Assembly: GCF_000507145.1 (NCBI RefSeq)
Contig: NZ_AYTO01000001.1
Location: 112,714 to 176,713 of the forward strand
Length of the DNA stretch: 64,000 bases
Direction of reading: 5' to 3'
From: Bacillus tequilensis KCTC 13622
Lineage (GTDB): Bacteria; Bacillota; Bacilli; Bacillales; Bacillaceae
Below the pieces are notes generated by a model, which had not been told where the DNA came from, did no database searches, and saw nothing but the letters and a program-made list of their open reading frames with translations. Every line of letters starts with the position of its first letter. Position 1 is the first letter of the stretch. Below are positions 56,140 to 64,000 of the stretch, piece by piece. Made by a program: the position numbers and the translations under genes.

Positions 56140-56997
56140 TTAACCGAGCGCCTGGGAAATCAATGCGTATAAGTGTCCATTTTGGCTGGGAAGCATCTTT
56201 TTCTGGTACAGCATAAGCGGCTGCGCTCCGACTGCGTGAAATCCCATTTCTGTCAGCCTGTCATGAAAAGATGTGTGTTCAGCCGGTATATCGATGCGCA
56301 TCGGATCTTGAGTGCCAGCGGCCAACCTGTTCACGATTTGTGCAGCAATGTCTGATGAAGAGGCGATGATGGGGCCGAATTTCAAATTAGCTGGTGTCTG
56401 TACGGACAAACCGTAGCCAATCAGATGTCCGTCATTGTTTCTGGCGATGACGCATTCCTCTGAGGCGGAAATAAGCTGCTGTAAAAGGTTTGATCGATCT
56501 CCGCCAAAGGCTGCCAAATCGGCCGCGGCCAATTCTTGAAAGTCTTGTTTTCTAAAGGACGACAGTTCAGCGTCAAGATCCTCTTGTTTTTCGATCTGAT
56601 GAAAGCTGTGACAGCCATACTTTCGCACTGAACCCGCCGTATGAAAACCTGCTTTTTCATAAAGAGGCAAACCTTCTGTTGTGGCGCAAAGCCTGATGGC
56701 CGTGTTTTCGTCGGTTCTGCTGAGGCACGCGCGGACCATCCGTCGCCCGAGACCGAGCCGTTTGTAATCTTTGTCCACGATAACGAGGCCGATAGAAGAA
56801 AGGCCGCCAAACAAAAATAAGCCGATGCAGGAAATGATGTCTCCGCTGATATTTTGATAACCGAAAAAGCGTCCTTGCCGGACAAGCAGTGTCAGTTCTT
56901 GTTCGCCATAATCAGGCCAATCGGCTTGCCTGCAAAGCCGCAATAATCCGGGGACATGTTCTTCATGAAGCTCAATCAGCTCATCCATTACGCCCAT
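56140..56997 (-). CDS. yitH: Two-domain GNAT acetyltransferase YitH
   Basis: A 285-residue protein with an N-terminal GNAT domain (residues 5-130; GLVIVDKDYKRLGLGRRMVRACL with the acetyl-CoA R-x-x-G-x-G motif near 85) and a second GNAT-like C-terminal half (SFRKQDFQELAAADLAAFGG ... PLMLYQKKM). The start overlaps the region just after the yitI stop; AGGTGATCT precedes the ATG at 56997, and an ATG nine bases later (56988) is an alternative. Co-transcribed with yitI. Substrate unknown. Confidence 0.85.
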   Translation of the reverse strand: MGVMDELIELHEEHVPGLLRLCRQADWPDYGEQELTLLVRQGRFFGYQNISGDIISCIGLFLFGGLSSIGLVIVDKDYKRLGLGRRMVRACLSRTDENTAIRLCATTEGLPLYEKAGFHTAGSVRKYGCHSFHQIEKQEDLDAELSSFRKQDFQELAAADLAAFGGDRSNLLQQLISASEECVIARNNDGHLIGYGLSVQTPANLKFGPIIASSSDIAAQIVNRLAAGTQDPMRIDIPAEHTSFHDRLTEMGFHAVGAQPLMLYQKKMLPSQNGHLYALISQALG

Positions 56998-57001
56998 CAG
57001 A

Positions 57002-57439
57002 TCACCTGCTTGTTCCGAGTGTTTTGTACATGGCGATATGAGTGCCAATGCCGGGAATGTCAAATGGCTCGCCAAGCTCCTCCCAGCCAAGCTTCGCGTA
57101 GTAGCCTTTGACGTGGTGTCTCGCATTGCACCAGACCGCCTGCACACCTCTATCTGCCAGGTTCTGCTCAGCGTATTTGATCAGCGTGCTGCCCGCTTTT
57201 TGATCACGATATTCTTCAAGTGTTGCCATGCCTCGCAGCCGATATGAAGGAGATTCTGTTAATAATGGCTGATTCTGTGGGGAAAAAGAAGCGATGCTGA
57301 TTAGTGTTCCTTCATAAAACGCACCGAGATGAAAGGCGCCTTCCGCGTGATCCTGCTCAAATTTACATTGTTCGATGGATTGATGGGGACGCAGGATGTC
57401 GTATGTATCTTCCGCAGGAATGGTTTTAACTTCGAGCAT
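57002..57439 (-). CDS. yitI: GNAT acetyltransferase YitI
   Basis: A 145-residue single-domain GNAT protein (MLEVKTIPAEDTYDILRPHQ at the start; LRGMATLEEYRDQKAGSTLI with the acetyl-CoA pocket near 70-90; AVWCNARHHVKGYYAKLGWEELG near 105-125). It matches the ElaA/YitI-like subgroup with HHV/A-type motifs. The ATG at 57439 has TATAAGGAGGAAC upstream. It lies four bases before yitH, giving a two-gene operon. Substrate unknown. Confidence 0.88.
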   Translation of the reverse strand: MLEVKTIPAEDTYDILRPHQSIEQCKFEQDHAEGAFHLGAFYEGTLISIASFSPQNQPLLTESPSYRLRGMATLEEYRDQKAGSTLIKYAEQNLADRGVQAVWCNARHHVKGYYAKLGWEELGEPFDIPGIGTHIAMYKTLGTSR

Positions 57440-57489
57440 GATGTTCCTCCTTATAAACTGATTTTCTTTATCGTAACACGGATCAGTCA

Positions 57490-57522
57490 AATAAGGACCG
57501 CCCGATTGGTTCAGGCGGTTTT
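57490..57522 (-). terminator. Terminator after yitJ
   Basis: ACCGCC-tgaaccaatcg-GGCGGT on the minus strand followed by CCTTATTTG, about ten bases after the yitJ stop. The T tract is short. Confidence 0.55.
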
Positions 57523-57529
57523 TCAGGTG

Positions 57530-59368
57530 TTAATGCAAGGATATATTTTGGCGCTGTTCATCTTTTTGCTGGATATACGAAGTGAGCTCAGCGGTTAAGT
57601 CTGATCTGAGAAAAGGCGTAATCAAATAGATGCCGTTAAACAGCTCGCATGCCGTATCCAATAAGGAACGTGCAATCGCAAGGCCTTCCGCTTTTTGTTT
57701 CTCTTTGTCTTCGCCGGCGAGGGCCATTTTTTCACGAATTGAGTCAGACAGCTTTATTCCGGGAATTTCATTGTGAATGAATTCAGCATTTCTACTGCTT
57801 GTGAGCGGCATAATGCCAATATAGATCGGCGTCTTCAAATGCTTTGTTTCGTTATGGATATCGACAAGCTGCTGCTCGGAGTAGACAGGCTGTGAAACAA
57901 AGTAATCGGCGCCGCAATCTATTTTTTTCTCCAGCCGTTTTACCGCTTTATCCAGATGGCGGACGTTAGGATTAAATGCGGCGGCAACTGAGAAATTCGT
58001 TTTCTTGCCAAGCGGCTTTCCAGACAGGGACAGCCCTTCATTGAACTGTTTGATCAGCCTGATTAAATCAAAGGATGTTAAATCATATACAGACGTCGCA
58101 CCCGGAAAATCCCCGATTTTAGAAGGGTCCCCCGTAATAGCCAGCACGTCATTCAGCCCCAATGTATCAAGGCCCATTAAATGGGACTGCAAGCCGATAA
58201 TATTTCGGTCACGGCACGTAATATGGACAAGGGAGCGTATATCGAGCTGCTGCTTCACGAGGGCGCCGCAGGCAACATTGCTGATTCGCGGGGTCGCAAG
58301 GGAATTGTCGGCGAGTGTCAGGGCTTCGACTCCCGCTTCCTTTAGTTCAGCAGCGGCGGACAGAAATTTATCAAAGCTCAATTTTTTCGGCGGGTCCAGC
58401 TCTACGATGATGGAGCGTTTTTCCGCCGCGATCTCGTTCAAGCCGGGCTCTGTCCGCTCGTGCTGAACAGAAATGAATTCCTTCGCCCGGGTTTTGACTT
58501 CTTTTTCCGTAATCGGTGCAAGCCCGCCAACCGCTTCCGCCATCGCCCGGATGTGATTCGGCGTAGTGCCGCAGCAGCCGCCGATAACTCGCGCGCCTTG
58601 CTTGCGGAATTCTGACGCGCTGTTTTGAAAATACGTGTCGTCTGTTTCATAGACGAGCCGGCCTTCTTCGAGCGAAGGAAGACTGCTGTTCGGATAAACT
58701 GATAAAAACACGTCATCAAAAATCGGCACTTCGCTGAGCGCTTCAATCATGTGATAAGGGCCTAGCCGGCAGTTAATGCCGACGATATCAGCCCCGAGAT
58801 CCGCAATCGACCGCAATGCGTCAGAAAGCGGCGTTCCGTCCTGCAGCACGCCTTGCTCATGCATGGAGACATTGAGCATAATCGGAAGTCCAGTCTCTTT
58901 TCGGGCGATTTTCAGGACTTCACGGGCTTCTTCCAAATCATAATATGTTTCCAGCAGCAAGCCATCCGGCTCTTCGTGCAGCAGCAGGTACAGCTGCTCG
59001 CGAAAGCTGCGTTTGATTTCGTCAAGACTGTACGCATTTTTATTAAAGGTGCGGATGCCGCCCATCGTTCCAAGCACGTACGCATCGCCTGCTGAAGCCC
59101 GCGCAATCTTGACTGCCTCCTGATTCATTTTTTTAATGTCATCCTCAAGGCCGTGTCTGGATAATTTAATATAATTAGCCCCGTACGTATTCGTTTGAAT
59201 GATGTTGGCTCCCGCCTCAACGTACGCTTTATGTATGCGCTGAATTTCCTCCGGCTTTGAAATATTGAGCTCCTCAAAGCACCTGTCAATGCCATAGGAG
59301 TAGAGGAGTGTCCCCATGGCGCCGTCGCCGATTAACACCTGTTTCTGCAAATCTTCTAAAAGTCCCAT
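57530..59368 (-). CDS. yitJ: Bifunctional homocysteine S-methyltransferase / methylenetetrahydrofolate reductase
   Basis: A 612-residue fusion. The N-terminal homocysteine S-methyltransferase (1-300) has [10 protein letters not shown] at its start, the first zinc Cys in [10 protein letters not shown] near 205 and the Cys pair [11 protein letters not shown] near 270. The C-terminal part (about 315-600) is a MetF-type flavin reductase ([54 protein letters not shown]). It makes 5-methyl-THF and can methylate homocysteine to methionine. An S-box riboswitch precedes it, so it is off when SAM is plentiful. GGAGGCAGACA precedes the ATG. Confidence 0.96.
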   Translation of the reverse strand: MGLLEDLQKQVLIGDGAMGTLLYSYGIDRCFEELNISKPEEIQRIHKAYVEAGANIIQTNTYGANYIKLSRHGLEDDIKKMNQEAVKIARASAGDAYVLGTMGGIRTFNKNAYSLDEIKRSFREQLYLLLHEEPDGLLLETYYDLEEAREVLKIARKETGLPIMLNVSMHEQGVLQDGTPLSDALRSIADLGADIVGINCRLGPYHMIEALSEVPIFDDVFLSVYPNSSLPSLEEGRLVYETDDTYFQNSASEFRKQGARVIGGCCGTTPNHIRAMAEAVGGLAPITEKEVKTRAKEFISVQHERTEPGLNEIAAEKRSIIVELDPPKKLSFDKFLSAAAELKEAGVEALTLADNSLATPRISNVACGALVKQQLDIRSLVHITCRDRNIIGLQSHLMGLDTLGLNDVLAITGDPSKIGDFPGATSVYDLTSFDLIRLIKQFNEGLSLSGKPLGKKTNFSVAAAFNPNVRHLDKAVKRLEKKIDCGADYFVSQPVYSEQQLVDIHNETKHLKTPIYIGIMPLTSSRNAEFIHNEIPGIKLSDSIREKMALAGEDKEKQKAEGLAIARSLLDTACELFNGIYLITPFLRSDLTAELTSYIQQKDEQRQNISLH

Positions 59369-59411
59369 TGTCTGCCTCCTTTATTCACATTCAGCAAGGA
59401 AAAAAGAGAAA

Positions 59412-59575
59412 TAAAAAAAGTCCTCTTAAGAAGAAGACTTTGTCAATGATTTTGTCTCTTCTTATCTTCCAAGCTGTTCGAGCTTGCTGGATTTAGCACC
59501 TTGGTCATGGCTGATCGCCATTACACCGGTTGCTGAAGCTTCGTCGGGCCAGTCCCTCTGCTTCTCTTGATAAGA
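59412..59575 (-). ncRNA. SAM-I (S-box) riboswitch of yitJ with terminator
   Basis: On the minus strand from 59575: CTTATCAAGAGAAGCAGAGG, then GGCCCGACGAAGCTTCAGCA, and later CCAAGGTGCTAAATCCAGCA, then a closing GGAAGATAAG at 59461. These are the invariant S-box blocks (P1 stem TTATC/GATAA, AGAG-GxGGAGGGA, GCAACC, AAGGTGC, CC-GCAA). A terminator (AAGTCTTCTTCTTAAGAGGACTTTTTTT, 59412-59442) follows and overlaps the antiterminator. SAM binding stabilises termination, so yitJ is expressed when methionine/SAM is low. This leader is one of the well-studied S-box examples. Confidence 0.97.
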
Positions 59576-59580
59576 ACGGA

Positions 59581-59610
59581 TATGAAGTTTTTGTGTTCGG
59601 GAAGTGCCAA
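59581..59610 (-). promoter_or_regulatory. Probable yitJ promoter
   Basis: TTGGCA (59605-59610) and TTCATA (59581-59586) with an 18-base spacer on the minus strand, directly upstream of the S-box leader. Confidence 0.45.
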
Positions 59611-59682
59611 AAGCTTCCTGACGTTTTCCCTTTCTCCAAATTTACCGAAAATAAAGACAATAATCAATAGGATTCAGAAAAT

Positions 59683-60174
59683 TTATCTGAAATTTATAAA
59701 TTGGACGTCAATCGGCAGATCTGCTCCTCGGACCGCTGTGATAATCTGCTGCAGGTCATCCTTGTTTTTTCCGGTGACGCGCACTTGATCATCTTGAACT
59801 TGAGACTTTACTTTCAGTCCGGAGTTTTTGATGATCGTATTGATTTTTTTGGCGTTGTCCTTGTCAATGCCCTGAACAAGCTTTGCACGCTGGCGCACCG
59901 TTCCGCCAGAAGCGTTTTCAATCTTGCCGTATTCAATGTTTTTTGTCGGCACGTTTCGTTTGATCAATTTACCGACAAGCACATCTTTCAGCTGGCTTAA
60001 TTTGAATTCATCATCAGAAACGAGGACAAGCTCCTCTTTATCTAAAGAAATATCACTTTTGCTTCCTTTAAAGTCATAGCGTGTGCTGATTTCCTTCAGA
60101 GCGATTTGGATCGCATTTTGCACTTCAGGCAATTCCACCTTGGATACAATATCAAATGAACTTTCTTTTGCCAT
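59683..60174 (-). CDS. yitK: YajQ-family nucleotide-binding protein YitK
   Basis: A 163-residue UPF0234/YajQ protein: [39 protein letters not shown] near 35-53, and [28 protein letters not shown] near 120-150. Two RNP-like alpha/beta repeats form the fold. YajQ proteins bind nucleotides, and some bind cyclic di-GMP. AGGTTTTC-type site GGAGGTTTTC precedes the ATG. It lies upstream of yitJ's leader in the same direction but with about 70 bases of untranslated sequence and its own promoter likely. Confidence 0.93.
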   Translation of the reverse strand: MAKESSFDIVSKVELPEVQNAIQIALKEISTRYDFKGSKSDISLDKEELVLVSDDEFKLSQLKDVLVGKLIKRNVPTKNIEYGKIENASGGTVRQRAKLVQGIDKDNAKKINTIIKNSGLKVKSQVQDDQVRVTGKNKDDLQQIITAVRGADLPIDVQFINFR

Positions 60175-60321
60175 ATGAAAACCTCCATAACATTTAACTT
60201 ATGTGTTGATTATAGTAGAATAAAGAGAAACTTCCAACAGAACAAAGAATCAATTTGTGATGATTGGAAAAAATGTTAACAGAATCCGCAGATAAACAAG
60301 CGGAACAGGAAGGGCGATAGC

Positions 60322-61170
60322 ATGAGACCAGGGCAGCAATTAACCTTAAGTATAGATCATCAAACGGACTTCGGTTACTTTTTAACCGATGGAGAAGATA
60401 CGATTCTCTTACATAACAGTGAAATAACTGAGGATATCGAAGACAGAGACGAGGTAGAGGTCTTTATATACGTCGACCAGCAGGAAAGGCTTGCAGCTAC
60501 GATGAAAATTCCGGTCATCAGCGCTGATGAGTACGGCTGGGTCGAAGTGGTGGATAAAGTGGAAGATATGGGCGTTTTCGTTGATGTCGGTTTATCGAAG
60601 GACGCGCTTGTCGCAACTGAGCATTTGCCGCCATACGAAGATGTCTGGCCGCAAAAAGGGGATAAGCTTTACTGTATGCTGAAGGTGACGAACCGGGGGC
60701 GTATGTTTGCGAAACCTGCGCCGGAAGATATCATCAGCGAACTGTTTACCGACGCCTCAGAAGATCTGATGAATAAAGAGCTGACAGGTACGGTATACAG
60801 ATTGATTGCAACAGGTTCATTCGTCATCACGGACGACGGTATCCGATGCTTTATCCATCCTTCAGAAAGAAAAGAGGAGCCGAGACTCGGCTCAAGAGTC
60901 ACGGGACGGGTGATTCAAGTGAAAGAAGACGGTTCAGTCAACTTGTCGCTGCTTCCGAGAAAACAGGATGCCATGTCTGTTGATGCCGAGTCCATTTTGA
61001 CGTACATGAGAATGAGAAACGGCGCCATGCCGTACAGCGACAAAAGCCAGCCTGACGATATCAGAGAACGTTTTAACATGAGCAAAGCCGCCTTTAAACG
61101 CGCGCTCGGCCATTTGATGAAAAACGGAAAAGTGTATCAGGAAAACGGATGGACATATGAGAAAAAATAG
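60322..61170 (+). CDS. yitL: S1-domain RNA-binding protein YitL (CvfB-like)
   Basis: A 282-residue protein with successive S1/OB domains: about 5-60 (LTLSIDHQTDFGYFLTDGED), 65-130 (YGWVEVVDKVEDMGVFVDVG) and 145-215 (LTGTVYRLIATGSFVITDDG, GSRVTGRVIQVKEDGSVNLS), then a winged helix (SKAAFKRALGHLMKNGKVYQ) at the end. This fits CvfB/YitL, which binds RNA and affects virulence genes in Staphylococcus. GGAAGGGCGATAGC precedes the ATG. The terminator follows directly. Confidence 0.92.
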   Translation: MRPGQQLTLSIDHQTDFGYFLTDGEDTILLHNSEITEDIEDRDEVEVFIYVDQQERLAATMKIPVISADEYGWVEVVDKVEDMGVFVDVGLSKDALVATEHLPPYEDVWPQKGDKLYCMLKVTNRGRMFAKPAPEDIISELFTDASEDLMNKELTGTVYRLIATGSFVITDDGIRCFIHPSERKEEPRLGSRVTGRVIQVKEDGSVNLSLLPRKQDAMSVDAESILTYMRMRNGAMPYSDKSQPDDIRERFNMSKAAFKRALGHLMKNGKVYQENGWTYEKK

Positions 61171-61197
61171 AAGGCCTTAGCGCCTTCTATTTTTATA
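61169..61197 (+). terminator. Terminator after yitL
   Basis: TAGAAGGC-cttagc-GCCTTCTA followed by TTTTTAT; it overlaps the yitL stop. Confidence 0.8.
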
Positions 61198-61273
61198 TAA
61201 GAACTTCACAAATAAAATTCCGTTTCGTATCATGAGGAGAGACACGTCAGTTAGAGAGCAGGAGGGCAGAATC

Positions 61274-61564
61274 GTGGACATACGCATCGATATTTTCTTG
61301 ATCTTGATTGCGATGCTTTTCTTTTGGGTTGCTTATATGGCAGGAATAAAAAAACAAACATGGCTACTGTCCGGTTTCCAGGAGTCTCGGATACGTGACA
61401 AGGATCGTCTGGCTAGAATTGCGGGTTACTTTTTTCTGAATTCAGGAATATTTATTCTTTTAAACGGTTTTATTTCCTATCAGGGACAAGATCAGCTGAT
61501 ACCCCCAATCATTCTTGCATATGGTGCAGGAGTCATTATTTATGTAAATAAAAGATTACGATAA
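61274..61564 (+). CDS. yitR: Small DUF3784-like membrane protein, probably YitR
   Basis: A 96-residue membrane protein with three hydrophobic segments (about 5-22, 44-63 and 70-90) and a polar middle (GFQESRIRDKDRLARIAGYF). The GTG at 61274 has GCAGGAGGGCAG upstream; a longer frame to 61232 has no such site. The arrangement fits the DUF3784 group and the place matches yitR in strain 168. No function known. Genes that surround yitR in 168 (yitM-yitQ, nprB) are missing here. Confidence 0.65.
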   Translation: MDIRIDIFLILIAMLFFWVAYMAGIKKQTWLLSGFQESRIRDKDRLARIAGYFFLNSGIFILLNGFISYQGQDQLIPPIILAYGAGVIIYVNKRLR

Positions 61565-61602
61565 AACCTCCAGCATTTATCAAATGACCTGGAGGTTTTT
61601 TG
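61563..61602. terminator. Bidirectional terminator between yitR-like gene and yitS
   Basis: AAAACCTCCAG-catttatcaaatgac-CTGGAGGTTTTTT with A/T tracts on both sides serves both convergent genes. Confidence 0.8.
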
Positions 61603-61607
61603 TTTGC

Positions 61608-62459
61608 TCATTTTCTTAAGAAAAATATCGCCAATGTGCCGGGGCCGGCGTGTGAGCCAACCGCAGAACCAATCGGATGCATGATGATTTCCTTTGGCTT
61701 GAACGCATCTTCAATCAAGTCTTTCATGTCAGCGGCTTTTTCTTCGTTCGCGGCGTAGCTGATCCCGACGGTTTGATGGTCCCAATGATCACCGCGTTCT
61801 TTCATCAGCTCGATGATCCGTTTGAAAAGTTTTTTCTGTCCGCGGATTTTTTCCAGAGGTACAAGCTTGCCGTCCTCCATCTGGAGCAGCGGTTTAATAT
61901 TCAGCAAACCGCCGACGAAAGCAGACGTTTTGGAGATGCGGCCGCCTCTCGCAAGATATGTGAGATCATCCACGGTAAAAATGTGCTCAAGCTGTTCGCA
62001 AAAGTTCTTTACAGACGTTTCAATTTCTTGTATTGTATTCCCGTTGATACAGAGATCGGCAGCATGCCGGACAGCCAGGCCGTATCCTAATGAAGCGCAT
62101 TTGGAATCAATGACCCGCAAATCGAAATCGGGGAATTCCTCCTTCACTTCATTAGCGATCATCACAGCTGTCTGATACGTGCCGGAGAGGCCTGAGGAAA
62201 AGGCAATGTAAAGAGCGGGATCACCTGTTTCGGCATATTGCAAAAACATATTTTTAATCGTTTGCGGTGAAGCTTGGGACGTCTTCGGCGTCTCTCCATT
62301 TTGCATCGCTTCAAATATTTGACCCGCATCAATCGTGACCGCATCTTCGAATTCTTTATCGCCGAGAGAAACTCTGAGCGGAATAAAGCCGATGCTGTTT
62401 TCTTCAAAATAAGAACGGGGCAGATCGGCGGCGCTGTCAGCGATGAGATGAACTGTCAT
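61608..62459 (-). CDS. yitS: DegV-family fatty-acid-binding protein YitS
   Basis: A 283-residue DegV protein: [20 protein letters not shown] at the start (family DSxxDL), [14 protein letters not shown] near 60-75 with the fatty-acid-binding Thr-Ser region, [14 protein letters not shown] near 88-100, and [17 protein letters not shown] near the end. FakB-like members bind fatty acids and present them to FakA kinase for phosphorylation. The ATG at 62459 has AAGAAGGGAAAC upstream, preferred over the longer frame. Divergent from yitT. Confidence 0.93.
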   Translation of the reverse strand: MTVHLIADSAADLPRSYFEENSIGFIPLRVSLGDKEFEDAVTIDAGQIFEAMQNGETPKTSQASPQTIKNMFLQYAETGDPALYIAFSSGLSGTYQTAVMIANEVKEEFPDFDLRVIDSKCASLGYGLAVRHAADLCINGNTIQEIETSVKNFCEQLEHIFTVDDLTYLARGGRISKTSAFVGGLLNIKPLLQMEDGKLVPLEKIRGQKKLFKRIIELMKERGDHWDHQTVGISYAANEEKAADMKDLIEDAFKPKEIIMHPIGSAVGSHAGPGTLAIFFLRK

Positions 62460-62596
62460 ATTGTTTCCCTTCTTTCCGTTATTGCTCGTTAACATGAGAG
62501 TTAAGCCAACTATATCATATTAATTTGCCAAAATCGTGTTCAAATATTTGTTTTAAGGGAAAACATAATAAAGAAGAAAGAGCGGAGGAACATGCC

Positions 62597-63439
62597 ATGG
62601 TACTAGACCAAACAAAAAAATTACTCATCGTCATCATTGGCGCTTTGCTTAATGCGGCCGGGCTGAACTTATTTTTGATCCCGGCAGATGTATATGCCAG
62701 CGGCTTTACTGGTGTCGCCCAGCTTTTATCAAGTGTCGTTGATCAATATGCCCCTTTTTACATATCGACGGGAACGCTCTTGTTCCTCTTAAACATTCCG
62801 GTCGGTATTTTAGGATGGCTGAAGGTCGGCAAATCGTTTACGGTGTACAGCATTTTAAGTGTCGCACTCACTACTCTGTTTATGGGAATTCTGCCTGAAA
62901 CAAGCTTGTCACATGATATTTTGCTGAACGCGGTGTTCGGCGGTGTCATTTCCGCAGTCGGTATCGGTTTAACATTAAAATACGGCGCTTCGACAGGCGG
63001 GCTTGATATTGTCGCCATGGTGCTTGCAAAGTGGAAGGATAAACCCGTCGGCACGTATTTCTTCATTTTAAACGGGATTATCATCTTGACGGCAGGATTA
63101 TTGCAAGGTTGGGAGAAAGCATTATATACCCTGGTTACACTGTATGTGACAACGAGGGTGATCGACGCCATTCACACCCGCCACATGAAGCTCACGGCAA
63201 TGATCGTGACGAAAAAAGCGGACGAAATCAAGGAAGCCATTTACGGAAAAATGGTACGCGGCATCACAACTGTTCCGGCAAAGGGAGCCTTTACGAACGA
63301 ACAGAAAGAGATGATGATTATTGTCATCACAAGGTATGAGCTGTACGATTTAGAGAAGATCGTCAAGGAAGTTGATCCGAAAGCATTTACGAACATTGTT
63401 CAAACGACAGGGATATTTGGTTTCTTTAGAAAAGACTGA
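62597..63439 (+). CDS. yitT: YitT-family membrane protein
   Basis: A 280-residue protein. The first 200 residues have about five hydrophobic segments of the YitT_membrane type ([55 protein letters not shown]), and the C-terminal part (about 210-275) is the soluble DUF2179 domain ([34 protein letters not shown]). The ATG at 62597 has GAGCGGAGGAAC upstream. The whole family is of unknown function. It shares a short gap with ipi. yitE in this window is a shorter paralogue. Confidence 0.92.
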   Translation: MVLDQTKKLLIVIIGALLNAAGLNLFLIPADVYASGFTGVAQLLSSVVDQYAPFYISTGTLLFLLNIPVGILGWLKVGKSFTVYSILSVALTTLFMGILPETSLSHDILLNAVFGGVISAVGIGLTLKYGASTGGLDIVAMVLAKWKDKPVGTYFFILNGIIILTAGLLQGWEKALYTLVTLYVTTRVIDAIHTRHMKLTAMIVTKKADEIKEAIYGKMVRGITTVPAKGAFTNEQKEMMIIVITRYELYDLEKIVKEVDPKAFTNIVQTTGIFGFFRKD

Positions 63440-63456
63440 CGAAAGCAGGTGGAGTC

Positions 63457-63912
63457 GTGAAACGGCTGCTTGTGATGCTCCTTCCCGTATTGCTTTTGAT
63501 AGGCTGCGGGAAAGATGAGCAGACAGAACCCGATAAGGAGGTATCAGGCGAAGTGGAGAATCAAGAGGTTGTTTTATCTGTTGACGCCATTCAGGAGCCT
63601 GAACAAATCAAGTTTAACATGTCGCTGAAGAACCAAAGCGAACGTGCCGTCGAGTTTCAATTCAGCACAGGACAAAAATTTGAACTTGTCGTGTATGATT
63701 CTGAGCACAAAGAAAGATACCGTTATTCGAAAGACAAAATGTTTACGCAGGCTTTTCAAAACCTGACGCTTGAACCCGGAGAAACATACGATTTCTCTGA
63801 TATGTGGAAGGAAGTCCCTGAGCCCGGAACCTACGAGGTGAAGGTGACATTTAAGGGCAGAGCGGAACATCTCAAGCAGGTTCAGGCTGTTCAGCAGTTT
63901 GAAGTCAAATAA
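63457..63912 (+). CDS. ipi: Intracellular proteinase inhibitor Ipi, here with a lipoprotein-type N-terminus
   Basis: The 151-codon frame begins with a GTG and [20 protein letters not shown], a typical lipoprotein signal peptide with lipobox LIGC (Cys17). Residues 33-151 ([20 protein letters not shown], then [20 protein letters not shown] to QQFEVK) are the beta-rich BsuPI inhibitor, which is known in B. subtilis as a 119-residue cytoplasmic protein that inhibits the intracellular serine protease. A GTG at 63553, with AAGGAGG 11 bases upstream, would start exactly that 119-residue form. So either the gene makes two products, or the annotated start in the literature misses the export signal. 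AGGTGGAG precedes the outer GTG closely. Confidence 0.9.
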   Translation: MKRLLVMLLPVLLLIGCGKDEQTEPDKEVSGEVENQEVVLSVDAIQEPEQIKFNMSLKNQSERAVEFQFSTGQKFELVVYDSEHKERYRYSKDKMFTQAFQNLTLEPGETYDFSDMWKEVPEPGTYEVKVTFKGRAEHLKQVQAVQQFEVK

Positions 63913-63975
63913 AAGGCTATGGCGTACCCGCCATAGCCTCAGGCTGTCGAGAAAATCTCGACAGCCTTTATTTTT
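63912..63975 (+). terminator. Two tandem hairpins after ipi
   Basis: The first is AGGCTATGGCG-tacc-CGCCATAGCCT (63914-63939), perfect but without a T run. The second, one base later, is AGGCTGTCGAGA-aaa-TCTCGACAGCCT (63941-63967) followed by TTATTTTTCC and is a full rho-independent terminator. The last 25 bases of the window show nothing more. Confidence 0.85.
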
Positions 63976-64000
63976 CCCTTAAAATATCAATTCCCCTGTA

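Overview
The window is a 64-kb piece of a Bacillus subtilis-group chromosome. Gene order, protein sequences and regulatory sites follow the yhjB-to-ipi interval of B. subtilis 168 as I remember it. Typical signs are strong AAGGAGG-type ribosome binding sites, frequent TTG/GTG starts, sporulation genes (gerPABCDEF, yisI, asnO) and an S-box riboswitch before yitJ. I saw no rRNA, tRNA, CRISPR array, insertion sequence or prophage. Gene symbols come from recognising proteins and synteny, not from a search; the exact species cannot be fixed from here.

Layout. 1-4.8 kb: yhjBC (symporter, partial), yhjD and yhjE-sipV around a LexA-type site, then the monooxygenase yhjG and MarR regulator yhjH, which share an operator sequence. 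4.8-11.2 kb: an AT-rich island with glcP, ntdCBA and the divergent activator ntdR (kanosamine/3,3'-neotrehalosadiamine synthesis), bordered by decayed or tiny reading frames. 11.2-16.4 kb: yhjN, the divergent pair yhjO/yhjP (exporter and SgrR-like regulator), the Cys-rich copper-storage protein yhjQ and ferritin-like yhjR. 16.5-28.7 kb: the recombination/repair cluster addB-addA-sbcD-sbcC-hirA. 28.7-32.3 kb: on the other strand, gerPF-A, yisI and the CotH-like yisJ. 32.4-39.3 kb: yisK, yisL, wall protease wprA, yisN, asnO. 39.4-48.7 kb: yizA, yisP, and several divergent regulator/transporter pairs (yisQ/yisR, yisU/yisV), a GNAT gene, yisT, yisX, yisY. 48.7-52.9 kb: a sulfur block, yitB-yitA-yisZ (sulfate activation and reduction) divergent from comB-comA (phosphosulfolactate synthesis). 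52.9-64 kb: yitE, yitGF, yitIH, riboswitch-controlled yitJ, yitK, yitL, a yitR-like gene, yitS, yitT and ipi.

Differences from strain 168 that I can recognise: degA-yisS are absent between yisR and yisT, replaced by a short remnant and an AT-rich acetyltransferase gene; the yitM-yitQ toxin-related block and nprB are absent between yitL and yitS. The most useful new observations are a shared TTGTTwC-N4-GTAACAA operator overlapping the yhjG and yhjH promoters; an in-frame lipoprotein-type signal sequence preceding the known 119-residue Ipi inhibitor, with an internal ribosome binding site and GTG codon that would give the short form; the divergent sulfite-making and sulfite-using operons; and the boundaries of the ntd island.
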